Origin: Drosophila persimilis
Taxonomy: Eukaryota; Arthropoda; Insecta; Diptera; Drosophilidae
Assembly: GCF_003286085.1 (NCBI RefSeq)
Contig: NW_020825294.1
Span: forward strand, 4,092,001 to 4,156,000
Direction of reading: 5' to 3'
Length of the DNA stretch: 64,000 nt
The notes under the pieces were generated by a model. That model was given only the letters and a program-made list of their open reading frames with translations, was not told where the DNA came from and made no database searches. This document shows, in pieces, positions 50,085-61,789 of this stretch; positions within the stretch are counted from its first letter, which is position 1, and each line of letters begins with the position of its first letter. The position numbers and the translations under genes are program-made.

Positions 50085-50625
50085 TTTTGTTTTCTCCGTT
50101 ATTTGTGGGCCGATTTGGGCGTGCGACAGCTTCCTGTAATCGGAAAAATGTCCCTGATTTTTCGAAGTCCTTTTCAAGGACTAAGGACATCCAAGATCAC
50201 AAATATTCATTTTCTCCGCTATTTATGGCCCGATCTGGGCGTGCGATGGCTTCCTGTGATCGGAAAAATGTCCCTGATTTTATGAAGTCCTTTTCAAGGA
50301 TCAAGGACATCCAAGATCACAAATATTCATTTTCTCCGCTCTTTATGGGCCGATTTGGGCATGCGATGGCTTCCTGTGATCGGCAAAATGTCCCTGACTT
50401 TTCGAAGTCCTTTTCAAGGACCAAGGACATCCAAGATCACAAATATTCATTTTCTCCGCTCCTTATGGGCCGATTTGGGCATGCGACGGCTTCCTGTGAT
50501 CGGCAAAACGTCCCTGATTTTATGATGTCCTTTTCAAGGACCAAGGATATCAAGGATCAAAAATATTTAATTTTCTTTGTTGATTGTGATCTGATCTGAT
50601 GATATCCTTATTAAGGACCAGGGAT
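50085..50625. repeat. 120-bp tandem repeats, right block (about four to five units, inverted)
   Basis: The same unit in reverse complement, with boundaries near 50087, 50207, 50327, 50447 and 50567, ending with a diverged half unit. It mirrors the left block about the axis at 49915. Confidence 0.9.
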
Positions 50626-50684
50626 CTCCGCAGTCTCAGTCGACTCTCCTGAGTCTTCCCAAATACATACAAAATAATAATTGT

Positions 50685-50690
50685 TTTATT
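50685..50690 (-). other. poly(A) signal of the right inward CGP-like gene
   Basis: AATAAA on the minus strand, about 137 nt past the TGA; a second lies a little nearer the gene. Confidence 0.5.
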
Positions 50691-50826
50691 CTTAAATGGT
50701 TTATTTGTAAAACTATCATAAAACTAGTCTAATGCTATTTTTTGAGGCAGCTTTGTGTTCTAGCTTTCTGCAGTTGTCACCAGAGCGTTGATGGAAGGCT
50801 TAGATCCTGTCGATTGTCGTTATTAG

Positions 50827-50892
50827 TCAGCGACAGCCACCACAGAAGCTTCCACAGCAGATGGGAGGGCACGATCCACAAGGCCCACACGT
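50827..50892 (-). pseudogene. CGP-like gene, inward-facing, start ATG replaced by ACG (right arm)
   Basis: Mirror of the left inward gene: a 62-nt intron (50900-50961) and then the frame ACG TGT GGG CCT ... TGA. It lacks 11 nt between the acceptor and the ACG that the left copy has, and its internal ATG codon is ATC, so it has no in-frame ATG at all. AATAAA on the minus strand (50685-50690) lies downstream. Confidence 0.6.
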
Positions 50893-51447
50893 AGAAGTTC
50901 TGGAAAATATAAAAAATGGCTTTAATCTTATTATTTTTATAATAAATAATAGAGTAGTCACCTTAAACCAAACAGAAGATCGAAACTAGGCAAACATTTT
51001 TTGTTCTGTGCTATTCGGAGTGGTCCGAGTCGCCCAAGGACAAAGGCATTTGTGGGCAACCGTTGTCGAGACGAAAAACCCCGACGATGCCGTACTACCA
51101 ATGCCTCCTCACAGAATCCGCCTGGACCCACAGGACGATATGACTACGGTTGGGCAGAACAAGCCGCATCTGCAAGGGATAAAGCACAAAAAGTTAGATT
51201 TCGAAGAGCCAATGCTGAAGTGACCTAAAAACTTTAACAGATGGAAAATTACGGAGAAGTAATATTACACGATTTTGTCAGCTATGAATTGTATTGCTAT
51301 GTTAAAATGATTGGCTTAATACAAAAAATATATAGTACAAATAAAATCATCAAGTCATCTGTGAAGTGTGTTTGTGCTTCTGTCAAACCCATGCTCTATT
51401 TCTCCCTTCCCATTTCTCTCATTCACACCGAACCAATCTGCCCAGAA

Positions 51448-51459
51448 ACATCTAAATTT
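51448..51459 (+). promoter_or_regulatory. translational control element (TCE), right CGP gene
   Basis: ACATCTAAATTT starting at +28 relative to the A of TCATTC at 51421. It matches consensus and position for Mst(3)CGP genes and is identical to the left-arm element. Confidence 0.8.
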
Positions 51460-51508
51460 TTGTGTGTCCTAAAATTTTTGTCGACTCAAATTTTTTGTTT
51501 TGTTCAAG

Positions 51509-51567
51509 GTAAATATATTAGAAACAAATTTTGAGAATTGAATAAGTCTGGGTCCTAATATTTCTAG
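51509..51567 (+). other. 5'-UTR intron of the right CGP gene
   Basis: 59 nt, starts GTAAAT and ends TTTCTAG, 18 nt upstream of the ATG. Same size as in the left arm, although its sequence differs at two or more positions. Confidence 0.65.
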
Positions 51568-51585
51568 AAACTTAACTTCTCAAAC

Positions 51586-51780
51586 ATGTGCGACCCTTGC
51601 TGTGGACCTTGCGGCTCTTGCTGCGGCCCCTGCTGCGGATCCTGCGGCCCTTGCTGGGGACCCAGCCACCGACCTTGCAGACCCCGCTGCGGACCTTCCG
51701 GACCCTGCTGCTACCCTTGTAGAAATGGCGGACCCTGCTGTTGTGGCCCCAGCGGACGGGCTAACGGACTCTGCGACTAA
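51586..51780 (+). CDS. Mst(3)CGP-type testis protein, 64 aa, right-arm copy
   Basis: The coding sequence equals that of the left-arm gene at all 195 positions that I compared by eye. The Cys-Gly-Pro repeats (CGPCGS, CCGPCCGS, CGPCWGPS, GPSGPCC) place it in the Mst84D/87F/98C class of late spermatid proteins. It has its own TCE, 5'-UTR intron and AATAAA (51822-51827). It is transcribed away from the palindrome centre, opposite to its twin. No signal peptide or other domain is visible. Confidence 0.9.
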   Translation: MCDPCCGPCGSCCGPCCGSCGPCWGPSHRPCRPRCGPSGPCCYPCRNGGPCCCGPSGRANGLCD

Positions 51781-51821
51781 TTTCTATTGATCGCAAACCA
51801 CGAACATTAATTTGAGACGGC

Positions 51822-51827
51822 AATAAA
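51822..51827 (+). other. poly(A) signal of the right CGP gene
   Basis: AATAAA 41 nt past the stop, mirrored in the left arm. Confidence 0.7.
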
Positions 51828-51964
51828 ACAATAGCTTAGACCACCAGAGCACACCAAACATTGAACTGTCTTATTGTGGGCATGAAGGGGGTAGGGTGGT
51901 AGCTATTATAGCTTAAGATTGGATTAAGATGCGTGAGACATTCCTGGTCTTTGAGTTTCATATT

Positions 51965-52083
51965 CATTCAATGCAATGATAAACAATTGTAGAATAGAAA
52001 AGCATTTGTTGACAACTTTTGCTTTAACTATAAAAATGTATAATAATGGAGCAAAAAGTGTTGAGCCGAACAGTGAAAAGCAG
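51965..52083. other. about 115-bp segment present only in the right palindrome arm
   Basis: Between GAGTTTCATAT and GAAAAGGTGGGGAATGG the right arm holds extra AT-rich sequence that the left arm lacks. It is either an insertion on the right or a deletion on the left. Near-repeat CAGTGAAAAG occurs twice at its right end. Confidence 0.7.
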
Positions 52084-54353
52084 TGAAAAGGTGGGGAATG
52101 GATTGATCCCATGGTTATCGATGAGGCAGGACAGCATGCACCTTACCGTGCAAATCATTCCTCCCAGGAAGTACTACCTTCTGTCGACACGACACTTGGC
52201 CATTGAAGTCGTCTGTTATGTTAAAAGCAGACAAAATAATAATCTTCCCTCGTATCCAACCCAGCTTTTTTTTAGATTGTCCTTTCTGCCAAAAATATAG
52301 TCATATTCTGCCTTTTTCGGAATCGGGAGAGTCCTGAGAAAAAGGGCCATCATAGCGGAAACGCTCTTAACTAAAATTCGTGGTTAAATTTTGGTGCGCC
52401 CCCTATGAGAAAATGGATGAACTAAAGTTTATAGCAAATCGACGCCATAAACGCCATGAGTGGTGTAGTAGTTGCATTTTCTTGTGTACAGATGGCGCCG
52501 GTAGTCATATCGAAATGCATCTAAGTAATCGAGGATTAAAACACGTCTCTCGCACTTTTAAATATATAAATTCCAGATCTAAGCTGGCATATGCCAAAAA
52601 CAAAAGTGTGCAATGGCACAAATAATTAATATATGTACCGATTTGGCGGCAGTAATTACAATTTGAGCTGTCAGTGAAGAAGTAATCCAAAACAAGTGCC
52701 AAAATTGAATTAAAGTTTGCATCATCTACAAGAACTTAGTACTCATCCGCCACTAACCCCATAGTACAACCCGCATGGCTAGCTGATGGAAATAGTCCCC
52801 ACTTGGCAATCATATGGCGCTTTAGACAGACACTCTAATCTAAACGGACCATCTACGAGGAGAACATCACCCGCCGAACCAGCACCGCAAACTGACATGC
52901 AAATTAAAAAGCATATGCTTTGACTCCTAATCACAAAGCACTTTCATTCGGGCTCGCCCCTACCACACCACACCACCATACCGTGCCCCCCATTCTGCCT
53001 TTCTGCCACTTGATGGGTGGCTTTTCTTCCGCCTGTCAGACGTCGCTGCCGTCGCCTTGTCCGCGCTCACATCCGCGTCCTGCCTCTGCCTGACGTTGAC
53101 ATTGATGTTGGCTGTTAGCTGTTGCCTGTTTGTTGGATGTTGGATGTTGGCTGTTGGAAGTTGGTTGTTGCTTTTGGGCGATGTGAGTGGTTGGCATTCG
53201 GTGCGTGATGGATTTTTGCAGCACTCCGAGGCGGAATCCATCGCGAAAGCGCAGTCGCTGCGACTCCGACAGCTCCGGGGCTCAACTCCGCCCCAAAATG
53301 GTGCAAAAAGCGAACCTCCCCACCAAAATGATTAATGACTTTTCAAGTGACTTGCAACAAAACCGAGTCACAGCCACCAGACACAGTCACACACACGTAA
53401 CGAGCCTCAGCCAGGATCAAAAGCTGTGGCTACACTGAGAGGAAAACCATTTCCATAGATAGATTTCTGCTTCCCCTAAGCCATACCAATCTAAACGATT
53501 TTGCTTCGTGTACTATTCCCCCCACTGTGGGCGTCTCAGTCGAGAGGAGAGCCACAAATTAGTCCCAGCAAACGAGGATGAGACCCCACTCTGACTCTAA
53601 CTCTGACTCTGACTCTGACTCGACGACTCCCTCTACTCGTCTATCCATCCATCGTCTGTCGCTCGTCCATCTTTGACATCACTCTGGCTGAGTGATGGGA
53701 TGCGTGTGTGGGGTCGTCGTCATTGGAATTAATGATTTAAATGACTTGAAGATGGGGAGGACTTGGCGGGGACGAACTCCCGTATGTTGTCATGTCATTA
53801 ACCAACACTCTGCTGTGCCATTTTCACCTGCAGCTGCAGTCATTTTTCAACACTGAGCGACTGGGAATGGCATCGTTAATTGCAGACAAACGTCAAAAGT
53901 CGTCTGTCAGCTGCGCCAAGGCTTCAAGCTTCGAGCATCAGGCATCAGGCATCAGACTTCAGCTCCTCGTCCACATTCACATCCCCGTCCATGTCAGAAG
54001 CTGTCAGGCTCACAAAAGTATACATCAGCAGGCCCCAGTTCCAGCACACCGCCCCCAGTCCCCATTCCGAGTCCGAGTCCGAGTCGAGTCCAGGCATGGT
54101 CATGGTCGATAGTTGGCTGTTGCTTTGGCTGTTGCGAAAGATTGATGTGTGCTGTACGACGGCGGCAGGCAAAACGGAAAATAAATGATGTTGGTGATTA
54201 TTTTTCTTCATTGAGCGGCAGTCGCTGGGCTGCCTCGACGTTGTTTCAACAGCCATTTTGGCCATCAATCTCGGGGAAGCATCGGGGCAGGACAGAAGAG
54301 TCCACAGCCAGGCGCTGTGGGTGGACAGAGGCATGCTCGTACCTCCATTCGCT

Positions 54354-54376
54354 TATTCATTCATTCATTCATTCAT
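54354..54376. repeat. ATTC microsatellite
   Basis: Tandem ATTC units in non-coding DNA. Confidence 0.8.
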
Positions 54377-55970
54377 ACGCAGCACATTTAGACAATCTAT
54401 CAACGTGGCAGGGCGCGAATGGGCCCCACGACCAAGGGAAATGGTGGCCAGTACGGACAGAGATTATGGCCGGAAGGGAGTACAGCCATAAGTATCTAAA
54501 TTGATATGAAGGATCTGTCTTTCACAGCTGTTTCACTCGTGATCATGGATCAGTTTATCCCTAGAATATATATCCCACGCATAGGCCAAGTATTCACCTA
54601 TAAAAATGATGCTAGTGTTTGATTTATTTGCTCCCCTTTCATTTATTTCAGCACGAACTGGCTCCGTTCCCTTCTGGCTGTCAGGGGCAGTATTTCTTCT
54701 TCGTCTCCATTGCCAGGACATTACCACAATAACGCCCACAGCTCTGTGAACATCTGCAGCTCTCCTTCTCGAATGGATTTTGGGTGAAAAAGTGCAATAT
54801 CATCAATTACTCGACAAATTTAGTGCCAGAAGATGGCAGTGGCAGTGGCTGTGCGAGTGGCAGTGGCAGTGGCGGAGGAGTTCCCTCGGAGGCTGACTGA
54901 AGGAGAGCTCTGGAGAGCAGAGGTCGGAAAAACGAAATGTCCGGATGCAAACAATAAAATACATTTTCCGGTTACTTGTCACCCACTTTTCTATCGCCTC
55001 CACCGCCATCGCCACCGCCACCGCCATCGCCATCGCCACCGCCGTGACTCGGACTTGGACTTCCACTTGGACTTCGAGTCTGACCCGCCGGAGAGTAAAA
55101 TCCCTCCACAGTTGAAGAAGAAGTTGACACATGGTGGGGGGAAGGCGGAGGGGTAGGGGACCAGGGTACTCTTTGGGAAACTCTCCGGCAATTGCCAACA
55201 AAGCATTTCACTTTTTCGATTCAGGGGACAGAGGGGACGGGGGAGGGAGAGCCGGGGAGCCGGGGAGCCATCTGGTTGTTGTTGTCCAAAGTCATGTCGA
55301 CAATAGCTTTAGCTTTGCTTCTGACACTTGGTAAATGGCGCCCGCCCGCTGAGCGACTGCAGCCAACATTTAGCCCTCATTCGCATCCTCATTCTCATTC
55401 TTCTCCTTCGACTGCCATCTTCCATTCTCCATTCCCCATTCTCCAACCACCATCTTCTTCCGCTTCCTCTCTTCTCCCTTCCATATGGGTGGGGCGGCGC
55501 CCGAGTGGGCGTGGCCGAGAGTAGTCATCGTGGTCGGGTCACTTGTTTACCGCTCCACTTACGCGTCGCACTCGAGAGCTGCCGGACACTTTTGCTGGCC
55601 CATCCCCCATCCCCCATCCTCCATCCCCCACCCTCCATCCTGCTCTATGCACGCGTTCTATCTCCCTCGTTGGCCATGTCCGCCCCCTTGCTGGCAATCC
55701 TTTCGATCCTGGCTCTGTTCCGGTTCCTGTCCCTCAGCCTTTTAAATATATATTGTGCCAAAGTGCAAAGTGCACAGAGGGCACAGAGTGCAGCCAAAGC
55801 CAGAGGGATTCCTCCTCCTGGCACAGCCGCCGCCTCCCCTATCGTCTCCTTCATCACCATAGTCTGCAGATAATAATTTATCATGTGCGTGTCAGGATGC
55901 TTGACACAGGATTTGTTGTTGCTGTGGGGATATGTCAAGTTAGGATGCCAATCGATGACAATGGGCATGC

Positions 55971-56000
55971 AGACAGACAGACAGACAGACAGACAGACAG
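55971..56000. repeat. (AGAC)n microsatellite
   Basis: Seven or more perfect tandem AGAC units. Confidence 0.85.
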
Positions 56001-58042
56001 GCGTGAAGTATGGTATAAGCTTGTTGGGCAATCTATGAGCCAATCAGTGCAGAAACATTTACATATAGATCTCCCACGAAGGAGGTTATTAATAGTTGAG
56101 CAGAGATTAATCAGAGACCATGTTTATGAATTCCTACAACTTCCTTCTAGAAACCCTACAAAAGGATGGGCATAAAAGTCAAACGAAAACTCGCATATAA
56201 ATTCCTGAAACTATCACCAGAACAAGGGCAGATAATCACGCAATGATCCATCACCCACAGAGAGGAGATGATAAAAAACCTACTCTCCTGCGTTGCACTT
56301 TATTTAGATCAGCATAACTTGTCGTCAGAGTCCATGGCCATGTCGTGGCCCTTGACCCGACCTGTACGACCTGCACGCCCTGTACGACCCGCCTCTCTCC
56401 CCTGTCCGTCTGCTCAGAGAAGGAGTGCAGAAATATTGGGCAGCATAAATCTTGGCGGCAAGTAGTAAATTTTCATTTTCACACCTTTCAACACTTTTCA
56501 CGCTAACACAACCAGAAGGAACATTTTGCTGTCAAAAATAGAAAGCAAGCTAGCAAAAAGGCGAGAGAGATGCACGACCACCCACTCTCACCATCTGTCT
56601 GTCTCTGTCTCTGTCTCTATCTCTCTGTCTCTCTCTGGCCTCCCCTGACAGGCTACACAAATACTGTCATATGCAGTGGGGAAAAAAAGAATGGTCCAAG
56701 AGCCCAAACAGGAGCTCGTGCCTCTACAAGGAGTAAGAGCTCTGCAGAAGCAGAGAAGCAGAGCAGCAGACAAAGTGCCTCTGAGCGTAAATAAATTGGA
56801 AATGTCCTTTGCCCTGGCACTGACTGGCGTTGCCCTGTCCCTGTCCCTGTCCCTGCCCATGCCCATAGCCTGCTCTGTCCTCGAGAAAAATGGAGACTGG
56901 GGAGGCAAGGTCCTTCCGTGCAGTGCAATGCGTCGTGCCACGTCGGACATCGGACGAAGGCGATGCTTCCATTTTAATATTAATTTTACCCCAAAGCAGC
57001 AGACGGGGCCCCGGACAGAGAAAAGTTATTGCCCCAGCAGAGGCAGAGGCAGAGACAGAGGCGGAGGCAGAGGCAGCGGCACAATCCAGAGCGGAGCGGA
57101 GTGGAGCAGCGCAGAGCACAGAGATCCGAGAGCTGAGACGGAGACGGCAGGCAGTAATCATGGGGCAAGGTCCCGGGCATCCTGCAGTATCCATCGCCCA
57201 TCTCCAGTCCTCCTCCTGCGCCCCGACCCTGCCGTTGTCAGTTGAAGCAATTTATGTCAGTGCATATCCGACAGCCTGGCAGTTGCAAGCCATGTGCGGA
57301 TCCCCAGTCAGTATCATCTCTCTCTCTCTCTGCCCCACTGCCCCTCTGCCACTCTGTGTGTCTCCTCCTTAAATCCAACACCAAAGTGTCCTTGTTGGCA
57401 GCAGCACAGCAACAACTATGCTAACAACAATGCAGCCTGCACCTATCAAGTTATCAGCCAGGCAAAAGATGGCTGCTTCCCACTGCAGAAACCATGGGAG
57501 ATGAGAGACAGGTCGTGACACGAGGATGTGCTGGAAGTGTTGTCGCAGTCCCTTCGGGAATACCTAGTAGCACGCCCCAAGCTACCAATTCCCAAGAAGA
57601 GTGCTCTGAAGGCTCCCAGACAGCTCTTGCTCCCCCTCGTGAGTGCTCCCAAATCCTACTCTCACGCTGCCATCTCCATTTGCAGCGGCAGCAGAGCAGC
57701 TTCCAGGCAATACTCATCGTTCTTGCTGTTATCCTGGCAACGACATCGAGCAGGCCAAAGTTTAGTGCAACCTTTGATTTATATTATTCTTCCCTTTCGT
57801 TCTTTCCTTCTCTATCGCTCTCGCTCCCTCGCAGATGCCAAAGGAATTGCTCTATTTTCGGTAGGGCATATCCATGTCCTTTGGAGCACCGGAAGGCACC
57901 GAAAGCAAAATATTTATTAGTTTGTTAAATTGTGAATTGGCCAAGGAGCTGCTTGCACCGCCGCAGCACCTCCACAGCCACGTCGTCGTGCTTCCCGTTC
58001 GAGTTCCCTGTTTGCCATTCGATTTGTGGGCCCTGCCTTTGG

Positions 58043-58070
58043 TCTTGGGTTTGGGTTTGGGTTTGGGTTC
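58043..58070 (+). repeat. GGGTTT repeats
   Basis: About four tandem GGGTTT units in non-coding DNA; interstitial simple sequence. Confidence 0.75.
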
Positions 58071-60125
58071 AGTTTTAATTTTTTAGCTCCTTGTGTGCCT
58101 CGGGCTTTGGTTCTTTCTGTTCCTGGCTCTGACTCGTACTCGCACTCCTGCTCCTGCTCCTACTCCTTTCCTGGCTCTGACTCTGACTCCATCTCGACGT
58201 CTGGTTATGGCTCTGACTCTGGCTCTGACCCGTCCATTGTTTGTTTGATAATGATTCCTGGATGAATGGCTCTGGGTCTTCTCTCTTCTCTTTTCGTGTG
58301 GGCCAAAGGATTCCATTATTATTTTTCATTGGCATGCCCTTTGACACCCAGTCGCCCGATGAATGGATGAATGGAACACGAGCAGGGAGCAGACAGGAAT
58401 TTAATAGAGTGCACAATAAATAGTTGAAGGTTTATTTTGCCCCAAAATGTATCTCTTAATTGGAGTTGGGAGACCAGAGATATTAAGGGATTCCCCAAAA
58501 CCCGATCCCTAACCGCCGACACATGTTTTTGGGTTAAGCGCCCCCCGGCGTCCTGTTATGGAGTGCCACCAGCCGGCATCTGATCATCGGGGACTCATTT
58601 TGATACATAATATTTTAATTAAAATGTAAATCGAAATGATTAAGTGTTTCCAATTTATATGCGATATTTCATAAGCAGCCCAGAAGAGAGCCCAGAGAGA
58701 GAGGGAGAGGGCATAAAGCACTGAAAATTGTCGGTAGAATACAAAAGAGCATAATTAATTACACGGCCCCGAGCCCGAGCACGAGCACGAAACGAGACGA
58801 AGACAGCGTCGAAAGAGAGAGAGAGAGAGAGCGAGGGAGAGCGTGAGCTAATGACAATGAAAGAGAGGGATGCCAGAGGAGCAGAGCCAGCAGCTGATTA
58901 ATGATGGGCTGTGAATGAGACAGAGACAGAGTGTGCCGCAGAGAGAGAGAGAGCAAAAGGGAGAGAGAGAGACGTGAGACTGTCGAAAATGAGCACAACA
59001 TCATCATGAGAGATATAACGTTGATAATGAGCATTATATGATAAATCAGGGTAGCTCCAGCGGGGAATGGAGCCAACGAATGCTCTGTTGAAATTTCTGT
59101 GGCACAATAATAAATTAATATAAATGATACTTAATTTTATGATTAATGATATTGATGAGTTACCAACCCATACCCATACCCAATACCCATCCAGGCAGTC
59201 AGTCGGTCGGTTCTTGGCCGGACAGGCCGGGGGCCCCCAAAGGGTCGGCATGAAAGATTTTCATAAATTTATCAACCATAAATCAGACGCGGAATTGGCG
59301 TCTGGGCCGATGGCCGAGTCTCTCGCTGTGAATAATGCACAATAAATAAAAAATAAATAATACATAATTACAACTTTTGATTATTGCTTCTGCCGACAAA
59401 GTCTCTGAATTGATGGGTTTCTGTTTACCATCCCACAGCGATACCTATACCTATACCATGCCCATACCCATGCCCATGCCCACTCCTCTTTTCCGAATCC
59501 ATTGACGCCTTTCGCGTACTTTCGTGCTGCTCTCTCTGACAAATGATGCGCCCAATTTGGGGCACGGAAAAGATACATTTCAAAATGATTGAAATGCGTA
59601 ATTAATTTACTTTTGTTTCCCCTCCCGTCTCGAGCATTTTTCTAAACCATTTGGGACAAAATTCCCCCCCCTCGCTGCGGGTCTGATGAGCCTCAATTTG
59701 TCAAAATTAACGAAAAAGCGGCCCGGCTCGGCACGCTTTGATGGTGGGGATTCGGGGCCTGAAATGTTTTCGTCGAGACAGGAAATAATAATCATGAATG
59801 AGTAGAGCTGCTCTGGATATGACAGACAGTTCTCTTTAGGATTTAACTGCGAACTGAAAGTAGTTTGAACAGCGATCTAAAACTTGGTGGAACTCTTGGC
59901 GGAAATATTCAGATTATTCAAAGCTTTGGAGTGGTTTTAACATTGAATTAAATGGGACATTCTTAGGGACACTAGACATTCATTTTTGCGACTACTTGTA
60001 TTGTTTGTTGGTGTCTGAACTATTCTTTAGGCAGTCTTATTAACATTCCAACTAGAGCCCTGCCTGAATCCATAGTATCCATAAAATCACAGCAATACTC
60101 ATGCGTATATTGAATGCTTCCAATC

Positions 60126-60502
60126 ATTACGGATATTTTTAGGTCGAAGAAATGGCAAAAATGCAGCAAATCGTGCCCTCTACTATCCAACTGAGAGTGA
60201 GCGCGAGAAAAAACCGAAATTTGCGTATCTAGGACGAATATTTTTAGGCAGAAGGAAAGACAAAAATACAGTGATTTCTGTGTTGCTTTCTCGTTTTGTC
60301 TACTAGAAAACAAGTGGAGAGTGAGCGCGACAAAAAAGCCGAAATTTTCGGCTCTACCTGATAACTGCTTCGTTTAGATCATTACGTATATTTTCAGGAA
60401 GAAGAGAAGTCAAAAATCATGGCATTTGTATGTTGCTTTCTCGTTCTCTCTACGAGAAAACTAAATGCAGAGTGAGCGCGAAGAAAAACCGAAATTTTCG
60501 GA
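60126..60502. repeat. three diverged direct repeats of about 100-120 bp
   Basis: Each unit opens with a form of ATTACGGATATTTTTAGG and closes with AGTGAGCGCGA...CCGAAATTTTCGG; in between come a TTGCTTTCTCGTT segment and CTACTAGAAAAC or CTACGAGAAAAC. Units are at about 60126-60222, 60229-60349 and 60380-60502. No coding potential. Confidence 0.65.
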
Positions 60503-61523
60503 GCTGAAACAGTAAAATTCACGATATCAACTTTGTTCAATTCATTTTGGGTGAGAATTTTGAAGGAGTAATAGATCTAACTGACCGAAAAAATGGAATA
60601 CCAAATCGCATCTTGGATTCGATGCGATTCCAACATTTGGAAGATGAAGGCCTGTAAGTAAGTCCATACATAGTAGTAGTAGTGCATATGTATATTGTAA
60701 GTAAAGACAAAGGCTACGAGGAAACCTTCTTTGTATCCAACCTTTGTACTACGCATAGACGAGTATAGATCATACACTCTTTTGTTGATTATCCAACTGA
60801 CACATGACATTATTCTCATCCATAACGGGAGGAAAACAAAGTAAAGTCCCTGCTGCAATGGATAAAACACTAATTTCAGGATTGCATAAGTCGCATAAGT
60901 CAAACTGTCAGCGGCAGAGGCAGTGGCAGAGTCAGAGGCAGAGCCAGAGGCAGACAACAGGCAACAGACAACAGAAATGACACAGACAACGGCGACAGCG
61001 ACGAAAACGACGACGGGGAAAGTTCTGTTGTCTGAAAATGAGTGGAAAAAGTGAAAAGTTAAGCGAAATGAAAAGCAACCCATACCCATACCTAGACTCA
61101 TGCACGAAAAACCGTTCTTTTCACATGTGTGGAGTGGCAAAATGTTGTTGCTTGTGGCATTGTTGCCTTGCCTCGCATTTGTTCCAACAAAAGTGCAATT
61201 TGCACCCAAAACAGCCGCAAACAAGGATACTGGATGTTGGATACTGAATACCGAATACTGGATGGAAGATGTAAGAGAGAGTCCCCCGAGTGTTGACAAT
61301 GGCAAAAACCTACAGAATGAGGGGAAGAACAAAGGAACACACAGGAACACATATGACAAAAGCAAAATAAGAAAAATCCTCTTTTGTCTCGGGCGTTGCG
61401 TTGTGTTTTGTAACGCAAGCATAAAAAATCACGGAACGAAGGAAAAACTTTGCAAACAAATATAAAAGGGGAGAAAACCAGAAAAACAGAAAAACCTTTC
61501 GGAAAGACTTGAATCGCTGGAGT

Positions 61524-61541
61524 GTGTGGCATATGCCACAC
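61524..61541. repeat. perfect 18-bp palindrome GTGTGGCATATGCCACAC
   Basis: Exactly self-complementary; the half word ATGCCACACGG also occurs near 18695. It may be a protein-binding site or chance. Confidence 0.5.
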
Positions 61542-61789
61542 GGCTGGCAGAGCTAAAGATGGGAGGAGGCCACCTCCTCCAAAAGGGAGTCCCGTACTCC
61601 CGTTCTAGGTCTGTATCCAGGCGATAAAAACCCTAACAGACTGGCGAAAAGAAACGACACGAAAGTGCAAGGAAAAAAGGGTACGATTCGAGGCAGAGGA
61701 TACTCTTTCAGATCAGTAGTTTTCATTAACTCCGTAATGGATAAAAAAGTTCTGGGTCATCGTCCCCGAACGATACCTTACTCATATCT

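Larger units (their letters stand above)
47651..52268. repeat. large palindrome (inverted duplication) with CGP genes
   Basis: The left arm, from about 47651, is repeated in reverse complement up to about 52268. The mirror axis lies near 49915, with only a few tens of bases unpaired. By eye the arms differ at roughly 4-5 percent of sites outside coding sequence. The right arm carries about 115 bp (about 51965-52083) absent from the left. Each arm holds, from outside in, an outward CGP gene, a degenerate inward CGP-like gene and a block of 120-bp tandem repeats. The outer limits are where AAGCTGGGTGGGAGACGAG on the left and its complement on the right stop matching. No transposase or target-site duplication was seen. 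Confidence 0.9.
52269..60125. other. non-coding region with dense microsatellites, no gene recognised
   Basis: Contains ATTC (about 54354-54376), CCGCCAC-type trimers (about 55000-55036), AGAC (55971-56000), GGGTTT (about 58043-58070) and GA (58810-58980) repeats. Long frames here are Ser/Leu/Pro- or Arg/Glu-rich shadows of these repeats. The small frames near 52.05-52.62 kb look unconvincing as genes. Confidence 0.5.

Noticed and set aside
55328-55873. 181-codon plus-strand frame
   Set aside because: Made almost wholly of CT-rich microsatellite-like DNA (Ser/Leu/Pro).
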